Below, piece by piece: positions 25,570-33,781 of a stretch of DNA of 64,000 nt. Both the position numbers and the translations under genes were made by a program. The stretch's first letter is position 1; each line of letters starts with the position of its first letter. Under the pieces are notes generated by a model. It was not told where the DNA came from. It made no database searches and was given only the letters and a program-made list of their open reading frames with translations. Source of the stretch: an uncultured Collinsella sp. Lineage in GTDB: Bacteria > Actinomycetota > Coriobacteriia > Coriobacteriales > Coriobacteriaceae. Location of the stretch: positions 34,705 to 98,704 of the forward strand of contig UQLC01000009.1 of the NCBI GenBank assembly GCA_900541795.1, written 5' to 3'.

Positions 25570-26520
25570 ATGGTTAACGAGAAGAAGGTCGCTATTGTCG
25601 GCTGCGGTTTCGTCGGTTCGTCTTCGGCGTTTGCGCTGATGCAGAGCGGTCTGTTCTCCGAGATGGTCCTCATCGACGTGGACAAGAACCGCGCCGAGGG
25701 TGAGGCCCTGGATATCGCGCACGGCATGACGTTTGCCGAGCCGATGAAGATCTACGCCGGCGATTATTCCGATGTCGCCGACGCCGCCATGATTGTTGTC
25801 ACCGCTGGCGCTGCCCAGAAGCCCGGTGAGACTCGCCTGGACCTGGTCAACAAGAACGTCAACATCTTTAAGTCCATTATCCCCGAGATTAAGAAGTCTG
25901 GCTTTGACGGTATTCTGCTCATCGTCTCCAACCCGGTCGATGTTCTGACTTATGCCGCCATCAAGATGTCCGGCCTGCCCGAGGGCCACGTCATCGGTTC
26001 CGGTACCGTGCTCGACACCGGCCGTCTGCAGCAGATGCTTGGCGCCCACGTCGAGGTTGACCCGCGCGACGTTCAGGCCTATGTCATGGGTGAGCACGGC
26101 GACTCCGAGTTCGTCGCTTGGTCCAGCGCCCAGGTTGCCGGCGTGCCGCTGAACACCTTCTGCGAGCTTCACGGCCACCTGGAGCATGATGCCGCCGAGA
26201 AGCGCATCGCCGAGGACGTCAAGAACTCCGCCTACACCATCATCGAGAAGAAGCACGCCACCTACTATGGCGTCGCCATGGCCGTCAAGCGCATCTGCAC
26301 CGCCGTCATGCGCGATGAACAGACCGTTCTGCCTGTCTCCTCGCTCATGGTGGGCGAGTATGGCCTGTCCGATCTCGCCATCTCCATGCCGACTGTCGTT
26401 GGCCGCGACGGCGTTGTCTGCCGCGTCCCCGTCCCGCTGGACGATGACGAGCAGCATGAGCTCACCGCCTCCGCCAAGGCCCTCAAGGACATCATCGACA
26501 GCGTCGATTTTTCCTGCTAA
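25570..26520 (+). CDS. ldh: L-lactate dehydrogenase
   Basis: The 316-aa NAD-dependent L-lactate dehydrogenase reduces pyruvate to L-lactate in fermentation. It shows the NAD-binding VAIVGCGFVGSSSAFAL, the acidic VLIDVDKN at the second strand, the substrate loop in AAQKPGETRLDLVNKN, IVSNPVDVLTY, and the catalytic His in VMGEHGDSEF. The Gln-Lys pair in AAQKPGE is of the lactate rather than malate type. The start at 25570 follows GGGAG. It is monocistronic, with a hairpin before it and a terminator after. Confidence 0.92.
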   Translation: MVNEKKVAIVGCGFVGSSSAFALMQSGLFSEMVLIDVDKNRAEGEALDIAHGMTFAEPMKIYAGDYSDVADAAMIVVTAGAAQKPGETRLDLVNKNVNIFKSIIPEIKKSGFDGILLIVSNPVDVLTYAAIKMSGLPEGHVIGSGTVLDTGRLQQMLGAHVEVDPRDVQAYVMGEHGDSEFVAWSSAQVAGVPLNTFCELHGHLEHDAAEKRIAEDVKNSAYTIIEKKHATYYGVAMAVKRICTAVMRDEQTVLPVSSLMVGEYGLSDLAISMPTVVGRDGVVCRVPVPLDDDEQHELTASAKALKDIIDSVDFSC

Positions 26521-26553
26521 ATCAAGCTCGCTAGAGCGAAAAGCTACAATGAA

Positions 26554-26587
26554 GGCGTCCGGGTCCACACGGCCCGGGCGCCTTTTT
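26554..26587 (+). terminator. terminator after ldh
   Basis: GGCGTCCGGG (26554-26563) pairs with CCCGGGCGCC (26573-26582), one wobble, followed by five T. Confidence 0.85.
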
Positions 26588-26617
26588 GGTGCAAAGTAAC
26601 CTGACCCCAATGCACCA
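26586..26617. repeat. dispersed palindromic repeat, copy 1
   Basis: TTGGTGCA (26586-26593) faces TGCACCA (26611-26617), enclosing a CCTGACCCC core. It overlaps the ldh terminator tail and is 17 bases upstream of the DUF2974 gene. Copy 2 lies at 27798-27831. Confidence 0.7.
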
Positions 26618-26634
26618 TAGTTGATGGGAGGGCC

Positions 26635-27795
26635 ATGTCGGATTCGCCTAATTTTTTGACCTATGCCCAGACGGCGTTTGATCCGTTTGAGGAGCGGCCG
26701 TTCTGCGCGGTGGATAGCCTGGTCTTTGCGTGGTTGTCCTATTTGCGTTTGCCGGGTGATATGGCGGAGCTGACGGACTGGCAGGGCCTAGACGTACGCG
26801 AGCTGCTGCGTGCCGAGTGCTACCGGGACATGATTGACGACTTGTGGGACCCAGAGGGGAGCAGGGCCTTGTTGGAGGCCGTGGCAGCAAGCCCTCGCTA
26901 CCGTGGCGTGCACGTTTGCGGCTATCGTGCCGTGAGCGATGTGGTGGCGACAGAGCAGTTTGCCGCCATGGCGTTCCGGTTTCCGGCGGGGTTTAGTTAT
27001 CTTTCCTTCCGGGGGACCGACAGCACGATTGTGGGCTGGAAAGAGGACTTTAACATGGCGTTCCGGTGTCCTGTGCCGGCCCAGGAATCCGCGACGCGTT
27101 ATGTGGACGAGGCGGCGGATGCGATTGGCGGGCCGCTTTTGTGCGGAGGTCATTCCAAGGGTGGAAACCTTGCGGTGTACGGTGCGGCGATGTGCTCCGA
27201 TGTCGCCCGTGAGCGAATCGAACGGGCGTATTCCCATGATGGTCCGGGCTTCGTCGAGGAGTTTCTGAACGGAAACGCCTTTGCCGATCTTTCTGGTCGA
27301 ATCGACAAGACGCTACCTCGGTCGTCGATCTTTGGCATGATGTTCGAGACACAGGAGGACTATGCCATCGTTGAGAGCACCGAGTTCAGCCTTCTGCAGC
27401 ACAATCCCTTTAGCTGGGTGGTTGATGGCCACGACTTCGTGTACTGTGAGCGCCTGTCTGCCGGTGCTCGATACGTTGATGGCTCCATTCGCGAGATGCT
27501 GCTTGCAGTGTCGCCCAGCGAGCGCGAGCGTTTTGTAGATGCGTTGTTCTCTGTGTTTGAGGCTACGGGTGCTGAGCGGTTTGCGGATATCGCTGGGAAT
27601 CTGCGCGAGAGCCTGCCCGTGATGCTCCAGGCTGCGCAAGGCTTTGACAAGGATACGCGACGTTTTGTCTCGCAGACCATCGTGGCAATCCTTAAATGCG
27701 CACTGCTGCCCAAACGACCCCAGATCGACATGCCCGCTGCCGGCAAGAGTTTGGCAGAACAGCTCGAGGCTTGGCAGTCCGAGCTCCTGCGCTAG
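26635..27795 (+). CDS. DUF2974 lipase-like alpha/beta hydrolase
   Basis: The 386-aa protein matches the DUF2974/Mbeg1-like hydrolase group. It has FSYLSFRGTDSTIVGWKEDF (oxyanion side), the nucleophile elbow LCGGHSKGGNLAVYGA with the catalytic Ser, and VDGHDFVY with a likely catalytic His. There is no signal peptide. Substrate unknown; intracellular lipase or esterase activity is probable. It has two near-identical palindromic repeats on either side and its own start after GGGAGG, so it may move or be expressed as a unit. Confidence 0.75.
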   Translation: MSDSPNFLTYAQTAFDPFEERPFCAVDSLVFAWLSYLRLPGDMAELTDWQGLDVRELLRAECYRDMIDDLWDPEGSRALLEAVAASPRYRGVHVCGYRAVSDVVATEQFAAMAFRFPAGFSYLSFRGTDSTIVGWKEDFNMAFRCPVPAQESATRYVDEAADAIGGPLLCGGHSKGGNLAVYGAAMCSDVARERIERAYSHDGPGFVEEFLNGNAFADLSGRIDKTLPRSSIFGMMFETQEDYAIVESTEFSLLQHNPFSWVVDGHDFVYCERLSAGARYVDGSIREMLLAVSPSERERFVDALFSVFEATGAERFADIAGNLRESLPVMLQAAQGFDKDTRRFVSQTIVAILKCALLPKRPQIDMPAAGKSLAEQLEAWQSELLR

Positions 27796-27797
27796 CC

Positions 27798-27831
27798 ATT
27801 GGTGCAAAGCACCTGTCCCCGATGCACCAAT
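27798..27831. repeat. dispersed palindromic repeat, copy 2
   Basis: ATTGGTGCA (27798-27806) and TGCACCAAT (27823-27831) are perfect 9-bp arms around a core containing CACCTGTCCCC. It lies two bases after the stop codon of the DUF2974 gene and differs from copy 1 at only a few positions. Confidence 0.7.
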
Positions 27832-27905
27832 CTTCGATGCGTCTGGGGCGGGCTCGACCGCTATACTGGTTCGTGCCGAAATCGATCTAGAACGGAATGC
27901 CGTAT

Positions 27906-28910
27906 ATGAAAATCAATCACGCGATTCTGCATATCCTGGACTTTGACTCTGCCGTCAACGTTATGAGCCAGCGCGAGTTGGATATCGAAAGCCGTACCGT
28001 GCGCAATTTCGTAACCACGCATCTGCGCCGCGCACGCACCTCGGCCGACAATAAACGCGCCACGTTTGCCGAGAACTCCGCATTCGGCGGCGAGCTCAAG
28101 GGCTATTTCTTTGGCGATCGCGAGTTCGTGGACCTGTCGCAGCAGATTGCGGAGTTTATCTCCTCCGAGCTCACCAAAGCCGAGAAAGCCGAGTCCACCG
28201 ACGTGCTCGTGGCCGATTTTGACGACGATGAGGATGCCCGCTGGTTCGCCGTGATGCTGCTGGGCTCCAAGCAGGCTTTTATGCACGAAGTGGGCCGCGA
28301 GGAGGGGGAGGTGCGCAACGACATCGCGCGCCACTACGCCATTCTGCCGAACCCCTCGCAAAAGGTGCCGAGCTATGCCATCGTGCGTGCGAGTACCATG
28401 GAGATCGGCTACGTGGACAAGAAGCGCAAGATTGCCGGCGAGGACCGTATGCTTATCCCTGATGGCCTGCTGCAGTGCGACACGGGCGTGTCGGGCAAGG
28501 AGATCATCGACACCGTGACGCGTGTGGTCGAGGAAGTCGCCGAGGAGCACGGTGCCAACACGGCCGTAGCGCTTGCTAAGGTTAAGGCTGCCGTTGCCGA
28601 GAAGGTTGAGGATGACGAGGAACTGCCGCCTTGGGATATCGTCGATGAGGTCTTTGAGAACGAACCGGTTATCAAGGAGAGCGTGCGCGCGGCACTGACC
28701 GAGGAGAAGGTGCCCGAGCGCGTGCCCGTGGAGCGCAAACAGGTCGAGCGCGCAGCTGTGCGCAATCACAAGATCCGTACCGACACGGGTATCGAAATCA
28801 GCTTCCCGGCCGAGATGGGTTCGAACTCCGAATACATCGAGTTCGTCAACGAGCCCAACGGCCTCATCTCCATCGAGCTCAAGAATATCGGCAGCATCGA
28901 GAATCGATAG
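27906..28910 (+). CDS. nucleoid-associated protein, NdpA/YejK family
   Basis: The 334-aa protein fits the 37-kDa nucleoid-associated family (PF04245). It starts MKINHAILHILD, has HLRRARTSADNKRATF, HYAILPNPSQKVPSYAIV and a C-terminal IRTDTGIEISFPAEMGSN. Family members bind DNA and are abundant nucleoid proteins in Proteobacteria; they also occur on mobile elements. An in-frame ATG nine bases upstream (27897) is possible, but the family start fits 27906. A toxin-antitoxin pair follows. Confidence 0.8.
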   Translation: MKINHAILHILDFDSAVNVMSQRELDIESRTVRNFVTTHLRRARTSADNKRATFAENSAFGGELKGYFFGDREFVDLSQQIAEFISSELTKAEKAESTDVLVADFDDDEDARWFAVMLLGSKQAFMHEVGREEGEVRNDIARHYAILPNPSQKVPSYAIVRASTMEIGYVDKKRKIAGEDRMLIPDGLLQCDTGVSGKEIIDTVTRVVEEVAEEHGANTAVALAKVKAAVAEKVEDDEELPPWDIVDEVFENEPVIKESVRAALTEEKVPERVPVERKQVERAAVRNHKIRTDTGIEISFPAEMGSNSEYIEFVNEPNGLISIELKNIGSIENR

Positions 28911-28933
28911 GGCTTTTTTCTTTCGAATAAAAG

Positions 28934-28975
28934 TCTGGATTATATTTTGAAGTATACTTTGAAATGTAATCCAGA
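28934..28975. promoter_or_regulatory. autoregulatory operator of the toxin-antitoxin pair
   Basis: TCTGGATTA (28934-28942) and TAATCCAGA (28967-28975) are perfect outer arms. The centre contains a perfect palindrome, AAGTATACTT (28950-28959), holding a TATACT -10 box. It lies 20 bases before the antitoxin start, where the antitoxin-toxin complex would bind. Confidence 0.65.
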
Positions 28976-28994
28976 TTATTTTTTGGAGGTCAAA

Positions 28995-29345
28995 ATGTCC
29001 CCACTTGTTCTGGAAAAACCGGTGTTTACAAAAGACCAGGTTGTTTCGGCTACCGAAGCAAGCAAGTCTTTATCTGCCATTCGTAAACGCGCAAAACGCG
29101 CACCACAGTTCATTGCCGATCATAACGATATCGATACCGTGATTATCGACTATGCCGCCTATGAGGAAATGTACGGTGCGCTGCAGTATCTGCACGAACT
29201 TGAGATAAATCGCATCGCTGCGGATCGAGTCAAGCATGGTCCGCATGAATTTGTTCCGTTTGAGGACGCCCTAACTACCGAGGAGCTCGCGGAGTTTGAA
29301 TCGATGGATCCGGACGCGATCCCCAATGAGGATCTTTTCGAATGA
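28995..29345 (+). CDS. Phd/YefM-like antitoxin
   Basis: The 116-aa protein has an N-terminal Phd/YefM-type DNA-binding part (VVSATEASKSLSAIRKRAKRAPQFI, with DTVIIDYAAYEEMY), and an acidic C-terminal tail (FESMDPDAIPNEDLFE) that would bind the toxin. It starts at 28995 after TTGGAGG. Its last four bases overlap the toxin start (ATGA), giving translational coupling. It is somewhat longer than the usual 80-90 aa. Confidence 0.8.
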   Translation: MSPLVLEKPVFTKDQVVSATEASKSLSAIRKRAKRAPQFIADHNDIDTVIIDYAAYEEMYGALQYLHELEINRIAADRVKHGPHEFVPFEDALTTEELAEFESMDPDAIPNEDLFE

Positions 29346-29686
29346 GTGGGCATTTTGTCGTCGGCTTTTTGAATCGAGACGTCGAGAAGGAATATCAAAA
29401 ATTAGATGGATCTCAGCGAAGACTCGTCCGTATTGCAGTCGCGAAATTAAAGACGCGCGCTGATGAAATTGGAACGCCGCTTCACGGCGAGCTCGCCGGC
29501 TGTAAAAAGATTAAATGGCGGAATGCAGGACTCCGAATGGTTTTTCGAATCCGGGAGGACGGAACGGTTGAGATTGCCGAGATCGTGGCAATAGGTCGCC
29601 GCGATCGTTCCGAGGTCTATAAGACGGCCGTAGGGCGCCTGTCAAAGCAACCCGCCATGGTTGAATACGACGGAACCCTGAGATAG
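29342..29686 (+). CDS. RelE/ParE-superfamily toxin
   Basis: The 114-aa basic protein has the RelE fold pattern: a helical N-terminus (EYQKLDGSQRRLVRIAVAKL), the strand pair around LAGCKKIKWRNAGLRMVFRI, and EIAEIVAIGRRDRSEVYKTA with catalytic-type Arg and Tyr. It probably cleaves mRNA on the ribosome. Translation is coupled to the antitoxin by the ATGA overlap. A strong terminator follows at once. Confidence 0.8.
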   Translation: MSGHFVVGFLNRDVEKEYQKLDGSQRRLVRIAVAKLKTRADEIGTPLHGELAGCKKIKWRNAGLRMVFRIREDGTVEIAEIVAIGRRDRSEVYKTAVGRLSKQPAMVEYDGTLR

Positions 29687-29688
29687 GG

Positions 29689-29724
29689 AAGGCCGAAGCC
29701 TCGGACGAGGGCTTCGGCCTTTTT
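29689..29724 (+). terminator. terminator of the toxin-antitoxin operon
   Basis: AAGGCCGAAGCC (29689-29700) pairs perfectly with GGCTTCGGCCTT (29710-29721), followed by T. Confidence 0.88.
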
Positions 29725-29767
29725 ACTTGGGGCTTAATTACGCTACTGGTTGAGCATAAGTCAGCGA

Positions 29768-29865
29768 AAACGACCCAGAGCGAGCAAGGTGACGTGAAAG
29801 AGGAGGGCATTGACCTTCTGGTCATGCCCGACGATTGAACGTCAGATTGCCGCTCTGGGTCGTTT
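29768..29865 (+). repeat. structured G.A-loop hairpin element, copy 1
   Basis: A 98-base hairpin. The outer stem is 15 bp and perfect (29768-29782 with 29851-29865). Inside are GCAA/TTGC, a GG/GA mismatch, TGACGT/ACGTCA, then a 9x9 internal loop, GAAAGAGGA facing GACGATTGA, which pairs as G.A/A.G, A-T, A-T, G.A/A.G, G-C, G.A/A.G. The inner stem is GGGCAT/ATGCCC and GACC/GGTC with loop TTCT. No ORF is present. A second copy lies at 45335-45435. Confidence 0.7.
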
Positions 29866-29876
29866 GCAGCGTCGAG

Positions 29877-29908
29877 TGGTTACGGCGTTTGGTAAAACGC
29901 CGTAACCA
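29877..29908. terminator. terminator after dapH
   Basis: TGGTTACGGCGTTT (29877-29890) and AAACGCCGTAACCA (29895-29908) are perfect 14-bp arms around GGTA, directly at the dapH stop codon. Confidence 0.7.
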
Positions 29909-30628
29909 TTAAAGCTGGCGCAGACCTTCCTCGAGACCGGTCTTGCTGTCGGTCTGGGCGTCGCGCATCTTGATGACGCGGGCGGGAACACCGGCCACGA
30001 CGGCGCCGGCGGGGACATCCTCGACGCATACGGCACCGGCAGCCACGACGGCGCCCTTGCCCACGCGCACGCCCTCCAGGACCACGGCGTTGGCGCCAAT
30101 CATGACATCATCCTCGATGATGACGGGCGTGGCGCTCGCGGGCTCAACGACGCCTGCCAGTACGGTGCCGGCGCCGATGTGGCAGTTCTTGCCCACGGTG
30201 GCGCGGCCGCCCAGCACGGCGCCCATATCAATCATAGAGCCTTCGCCAATGACGGAGCCGATGTTGATGATGGCGCCCATCATGATGACGGCGCGGTCGC
30301 CGATCTCGACGCGGTCGCGGATGATCGCGCCCGGCTCAATGCGGGCGTTGACGCCCTTAAGGTCGAGCATGGGGACGGCGGAGTTGCGGCAGTCATTCTC
30401 GACGTCGTAGTAGTCGATGGAGTCGGCATTGGCATCGAGGATGGCCTTGAGCTCTTCCCAGTCGCCAAAGACGGTCTTGCCGCGACGACCGCCGTAGACG
30501 TGTGCATTGCCCCACTGGACCTTCATGCCCGGCTTCTCGCGCACGTACAGCTTGACGGGCGTCTTTTTGGGCGCGGTGGCGATGTAGTTGATAATCTCCT
30601 GTGCATCCATCTCGGCTGCGTTGCTCAT
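29909..30628 (-). CDS. dapH: 2,3,4,5-tetrahydropyridine-2,6-dicarboxylate N-acetyltransferase
   Basis: The 239-aa enzyme has an N-terminal helical domain (AAEMDAQEIINYIATA) and a left-handed beta-helix of hexapeptide repeats (IGDRAVIMMGAIINIGSVIGEG onward). It uses acetyl-CoA to acetylate tetrahydrodipicolinate. The GxGxVLAGVVEPASATPV segment is typical of DapH rather than the succinyl-transferring DapD. It is the last gene of the riboswitch-controlled operon, starting 39 bases after dapB with AAAGGAG upstream. Confidence 0.9.
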   Translation of the reverse strand: MSNAAEMDAQEIINYIATAPKKTPVKLYVREKPGMKVQWGNAHVYGGRRGKTVFGDWEELKAILDANADSIDYYDVENDCRNSAVPMLDLKGVNARIEPGAIIRDRVEIGDRAVIMMGAIINIGSVIGEGSMIDMGAVLGGRATVGKNCHIGAGTVLAGVVEPASATPVIIEDDVMIGANAVVLEGVRVGKGAVVAAGAVCVEDVPAGAVVAGVPARVIKMRDAQTDSKTGLEEGLRQL

Positions 30629-30667
30629 CTGCTATCTCTCCTTTGGGTGGATTCGGTTGATACCTGG

Positions 30668-31408
30668 TTAGGCAAACATGACCTGGTCAAACGTATAGAA
30701 GCCGGGTTCGCGGGTGACGAGCTTTTGCGCGGCTGCCAAGGCGCCGTTGACAAAGATCTGACGGCTCGTGGCGCGGTGGGTGAGCGTGACCTCCTCGTCC
30801 TGGCCAAAGAAACTCACTTCGTGCACGCCGGCAACAGCGCCGCCGCGCAGCGAGTGCATGCCGATCTCCTTGGGGTCGCGCGCTCCGCACATGCCCTCGC
30901 GGCCATAGACGGGGTGGTAGCCTGCCTCGGGCTCGGCTTCGACGACGGCGTCGAGTAGCAGCTTGGCGGTGCCGCTGGGAGCGTCGACCTTTTGGTTGTG
31001 GTGCGTCTCGACAATCTCGCAGTCAAAGCCGGGCAGTTCTCGCGTGGCCTGGGCAACCAGATGACGCAGGGCTGCGATACCGATGGAGTAATTGCCCGAG
31101 TGCATAACGCGGGTGTTCTGACCCAGCTCGCGCAGGCGGTCCATCTGCTCGGGTGTGTAACCCGTGGTGCCTGAGACCAACGCCGCGCCCGTGCGCTCGA
31201 CATAGGCGACGACAGCGTCGAAGGTCGCGGCGTTCGAGAAGTCGATAATCACATCGGCAGCCGGTGCGTTCTCGAGCTCGCTCAAATCGAAGCCAATCTG
31301 GGCCACGATATCAAAAACGGGCTGCCCGGCGGCATCGACAATGCTTTCGGCGGTGGTGCGGATGAGCGAGCCCATGCGGCCCGTTCCCATAATGACAGTC
31401 TTAATCAA
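30668..31408 (-). CDS. dapB: 4-hydroxy-tetrahydrodipicolinate reductase
   Basis: The 246-aa NAD(P)H-dependent reductase has GTGRMGS at residues 8-14 for nucleotide binding, FSNAATF, SGTTGYTPEQ, the His-containing HSGNYSIGI, and EIVETHHNQKVDAPSGTAKLL, the active-site His and Lys of DapB. It starts inside the last eight bases of the dapA part of the upstream gene, so translation is coupled. It reduces the DapA product to tetrahydrodipicolinate. Confidence 0.93.
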   Translation of the reverse strand: MIKTVIMGTGRMGSLIRTTAESIVDAAGQPVFDIVAQIGFDLSELENAPAADVIIDFSNAATFDAVVAYVERTGAALVSGTTGYTPEQMDRLRELGQNTRVMHSGNYSIGIAALRHLVAQATRELPGFDCEIVETHHNQKVDAPSGTAKLLLDAVVEAEPEAGYHPVYGREGMCGARDPKEIGMHSLRGGAVAGVHEVSFFGQDEEVTLTHRATSRQIFVNGALAAAQKLVTREPGFYTFDQVMFA

Positions 31409-33710
31409 GCAGACCAGCTCCCTTCAGAGCATCGGTAAGTGCAGCGCGCGTGTCGTCTGCCATGGGGCATAGAGGCATGCGGTAGTTTGCCTCGATCATA
31501 CCCATCTGAGCAAGCGCTTCCTTGACGGGGATGGGGTTGACCTCGCTAAAGAGGGCATTGATGAGCGGCTGACCGGCAATCTGGATATCGCGGGCGCGCT
31601 CCACGTCGCCGTCCAAATAGGCGCGGCACATGTCATGCACAAGCTGCGGCTGAATGTCGGCCCACACGCTGATGGTGCCCGAGGCGCCCAGGCTCATGAG
31701 CGGCACGGTGAGCGCATCCTCGCCCGAGTACATGCGGAAGTCGTCGGACAGCAGGTGGGCGATCTTGGCCGCGTAGGCGACGTTGCCCGAGGCTTCCTTG
31801 ATGCCCATGATGTTGGGGTGCGCGGCCAAGCGCTCTACGTTGCGCTCGCTGATGCCGCAGCCGCAGCGGCCGGGGATGTTGTACAGGATGCAGGGGATGT
31901 CAACAGCATCGGCGACGGTCTTAAAGTGCTGATAGATACCCTCTTCATTGGACTTGTTGTAGTAGGGGGTAATGAGCAGCAGGCCGTCGGCTCCCAAGCC
32001 CTGGTAGGTGAGCGACTTGGTGAGCATCGTCTGCGTGGAGTTGGAGCCCGAGCCGGCGATGACGGGGACGCGTCCTGCAACATGCTTGACCACGGCGGCG
32101 ACGACGGAGTTGTCCTCGTCATCGGTCATCGTGGCGCTCTCGCCGGTGGTGCCCAGGGTGAGGATGGCGTCGGTGCCGTTTTGCAGGTGGAAATCGATAA
32201 GGCGCTCGAGTGCATCAAAGTCGACGCTGCCGTCCTTTTTAAACGGTGTAACAAGGGCGACGATTGAGCCCTCGAGATTGCGGATGTCCATGTTCTTCTC
32301 CTTCGCGTCCGCGATCTGGATGCGTTTGTTCCATTGGGCGGCGACTGCCAGGCGCTCGTCTTGGGCCCGACGGCGGGCGCTTTCGGCGCGCGACTTGGCC
32401 AGCAGCTCTCGGCCGCTCGGCAGCACGTCGAGCGTGGCAAAGTAATCGCCCGGGCGCTCGGCACGGCGGATGAGGTCGGCCGAGCCATCGGGGCGCAGCA
32501 ATACCTCGGCGGAGCGCAGGCGGCCGTTGTAGTTGTAGCCCATGGAGTAGCCATGCGCGCCGGTATCGTGGATCACGAGTACATCACCCACGTCGATCTG
32601 CGGCAGCTCGCGGTCGATAGCGAACTTATCGTTGTTCTCGCACAAGTTGCCCGTGATGTCATACGTGTTCGTGATCGGTGCTGCGGTCTTGTCAGGGCCG
32701 CCCGGCTGTCCCATCACCGTAATGTGGTGGTAGGCACCGTACATAGCGGGACGAATGAGGTCGACGGCGCTTGCGTCCACGCCGATATAGTCCTTGTAAA
32801 TCTGCTTCTCGTGGATGGCCTTGGTGACCAGGCAGCCGTAGGGGCCCATCATAAAGCGGCCCATCTCGGTGCAGATGGCCACATCGCCCATGCCGGCAGG
32901 AACCAGGATCTCGTCGTATGCCGCGTGTACGCCCTCGCCGATGGCGTGAATGTCGTTAGCCTGCTGCTCGGGCAGATAGGGGATGCCGACGCCGCCGGAC
33001 AGATTGATAAAGGCGACATGTGCGCCGGTCTCGCGCTCCAGGCGTACGGCAAGTTCAAAGAGGATGCGCGCGAGCTTGGGATAGTAGTCGTTAGTGACGG
33101 TGTTACTGGCAAGGAAGGCATGGATGCCAAAATTCTCGGCGCCCTTGGCCTTGAGCATGCGGAAAGCCTCAAAGAGCTGCTCGGTGGTCATGCCGTACTT
33201 GGAGTCGCCGGGGTTGTCCATAATGCCGTTGGAGAGCTGGAACAGGCCGCCCGGATTAAAGCGGCAACTGACCGTCTTGGGGATGGGCCCCGCAACGCGC
33301 TCAAAGAACTCGATATGGCTTATGTCGTCAAAGTTGACGATGGCGCCCAGCTTATCTGCAAGGGCAAAATCTGCTGCCGGCGTGTCGTTGGACGAGAACA
33401 TGATGTCGTGTCCCGTGATGCCCAGTGAGCGGGCAATCATGAGCTCGGTATAGCTCGAGCAATCGCAGCCGCAGCCGTATTCGTTGAGAATGGAGATGAG
33501 CGCCGGGTTGGGATTGGCCTTGACGGCAAAGTATTCCTTAAAGCCCGGGTTCCATGCAAAGGCGTCGCGCACTTCTTGCATGTTGCGGCGGATGCCCGCC
33601 TCGTCGTATAGATGAAACGGCGTGGGAAACTGCTCGACGATATGCTCGAGCGTCTTCTTGTCCACAAACGGCTGCTTGGCCGCATATGCCTCGTTGGGGG
33701 TCAATGCCAT
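31401..33710 (-). CDS. lysA-dapA: in-frame fusion of diaminopimelate decarboxylase (LysA) and dihydrodipicolinate synthase (DapA)
   Basis: One continuous 769-codon frame. Residues 1 to about 430 are LysA, a fold-type III PLP decarboxylase: Lys64 in YFAVKAN binds PLP, SGGVGIPY is present, and GAHGYSMGYNYNG lies near its end. About 44 charged, Arg/Ala-rich residues link it to DapA (474-769). DapA has LGTTGESAT, the Tyr in LYNIPGR and the Schiff-base Lys in GIKEASGN (fusion residue about 638). There is no stop between the halves. An internal ATG at 32291 preceded by GAAGGAG could also give free 296-aa DapA. The two activities are the last and first steps of the lysine branch. Confidence 0.88.
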   Translation of the reverse strand: MALTPNEAYAAKQPFVDKKTLEHIVEQFPTPFHLYDEAGIRRNMQEVRDAFAWNPGFKEYFAVKANPNPALISILNEYGCGCDCSSYTELMIARSLGITGHDIMFSSNDTPAADFALADKLGAIVNFDDISHIEFFERVAGPIPKTVSCRFNPGGLFQLSNGIMDNPGDSKYGMTTEQLFEAFRMLKAKGAENFGIHAFLASNTVTNDYYPKLARILFELAVRLERETGAHVAFINLSGGVGIPYLPEQQANDIHAIGEGVHAAYDEILVPAGMGDVAICTEMGRFMMGPYGCLVTKAIHEKQIYKDYIGVDASAVDLIRPAMYGAYHHITVMGQPGGPDKTAAPITNTYDITGNLCENNDKFAIDRELPQIDVGDVLVIHDTGAHGYSMGYNYNGRLRSAEVLLRPDGSADLIRRAERPGDYFATLDVLPSGRELLAKSRAESARRRAQDERLAVAAQWNKRIQIADAKEKNMDIRNLEGSIVALVTPFKKDGSVDFDALERLIDFHLQNGTDAILTLGTTGESATMTDDEDNSVVAAVVKHVAGRVPVIAGSGSNSTQTMLTKSLTYQGLGADGLLLITPYYNKSNEEGIYQHFKTVADAVDIPCILYNIPGRCGCGISERNVERLAAHPNIMGIKEASGNVAYAAKIAHLLSDDFRMYSGEDALTVPLMSLGASGTISVWADIQPQLVHDMCRAYLDGDVERARDIQIAGQPLINALFSEVNPIPVKEALAQMGMIEANYRMPLCPMADDTRAALTDALKGAGLLD
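32292..32304 (-). promoter_or_regulatory. internal ribosome binding site for free DapA
   Basis: GAAGGAG (complement of 32298-32304) is six bases upstream of the in-frame ATG at 32291, where conventional DapA begins (MDIRNLEGS). It suggests that both fused and separate DapA can be made. Confidence 0.6.
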
Positions 33711-33781
33711 GTCCCGTAAACCTCGCTATCCAGACGGCGCCATCGGCGCATCGAATCCGCATAGCGTGGACCCCATGTCCG

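Noticed and set aside
29768..29865. Integron attC site or MITE
   Set aside because: No GTTRRRY/RYYYAAC core at the base, no integrase and no target duplication. The two copies differ in stem sequence, which does not suit a recently mobile identical element.
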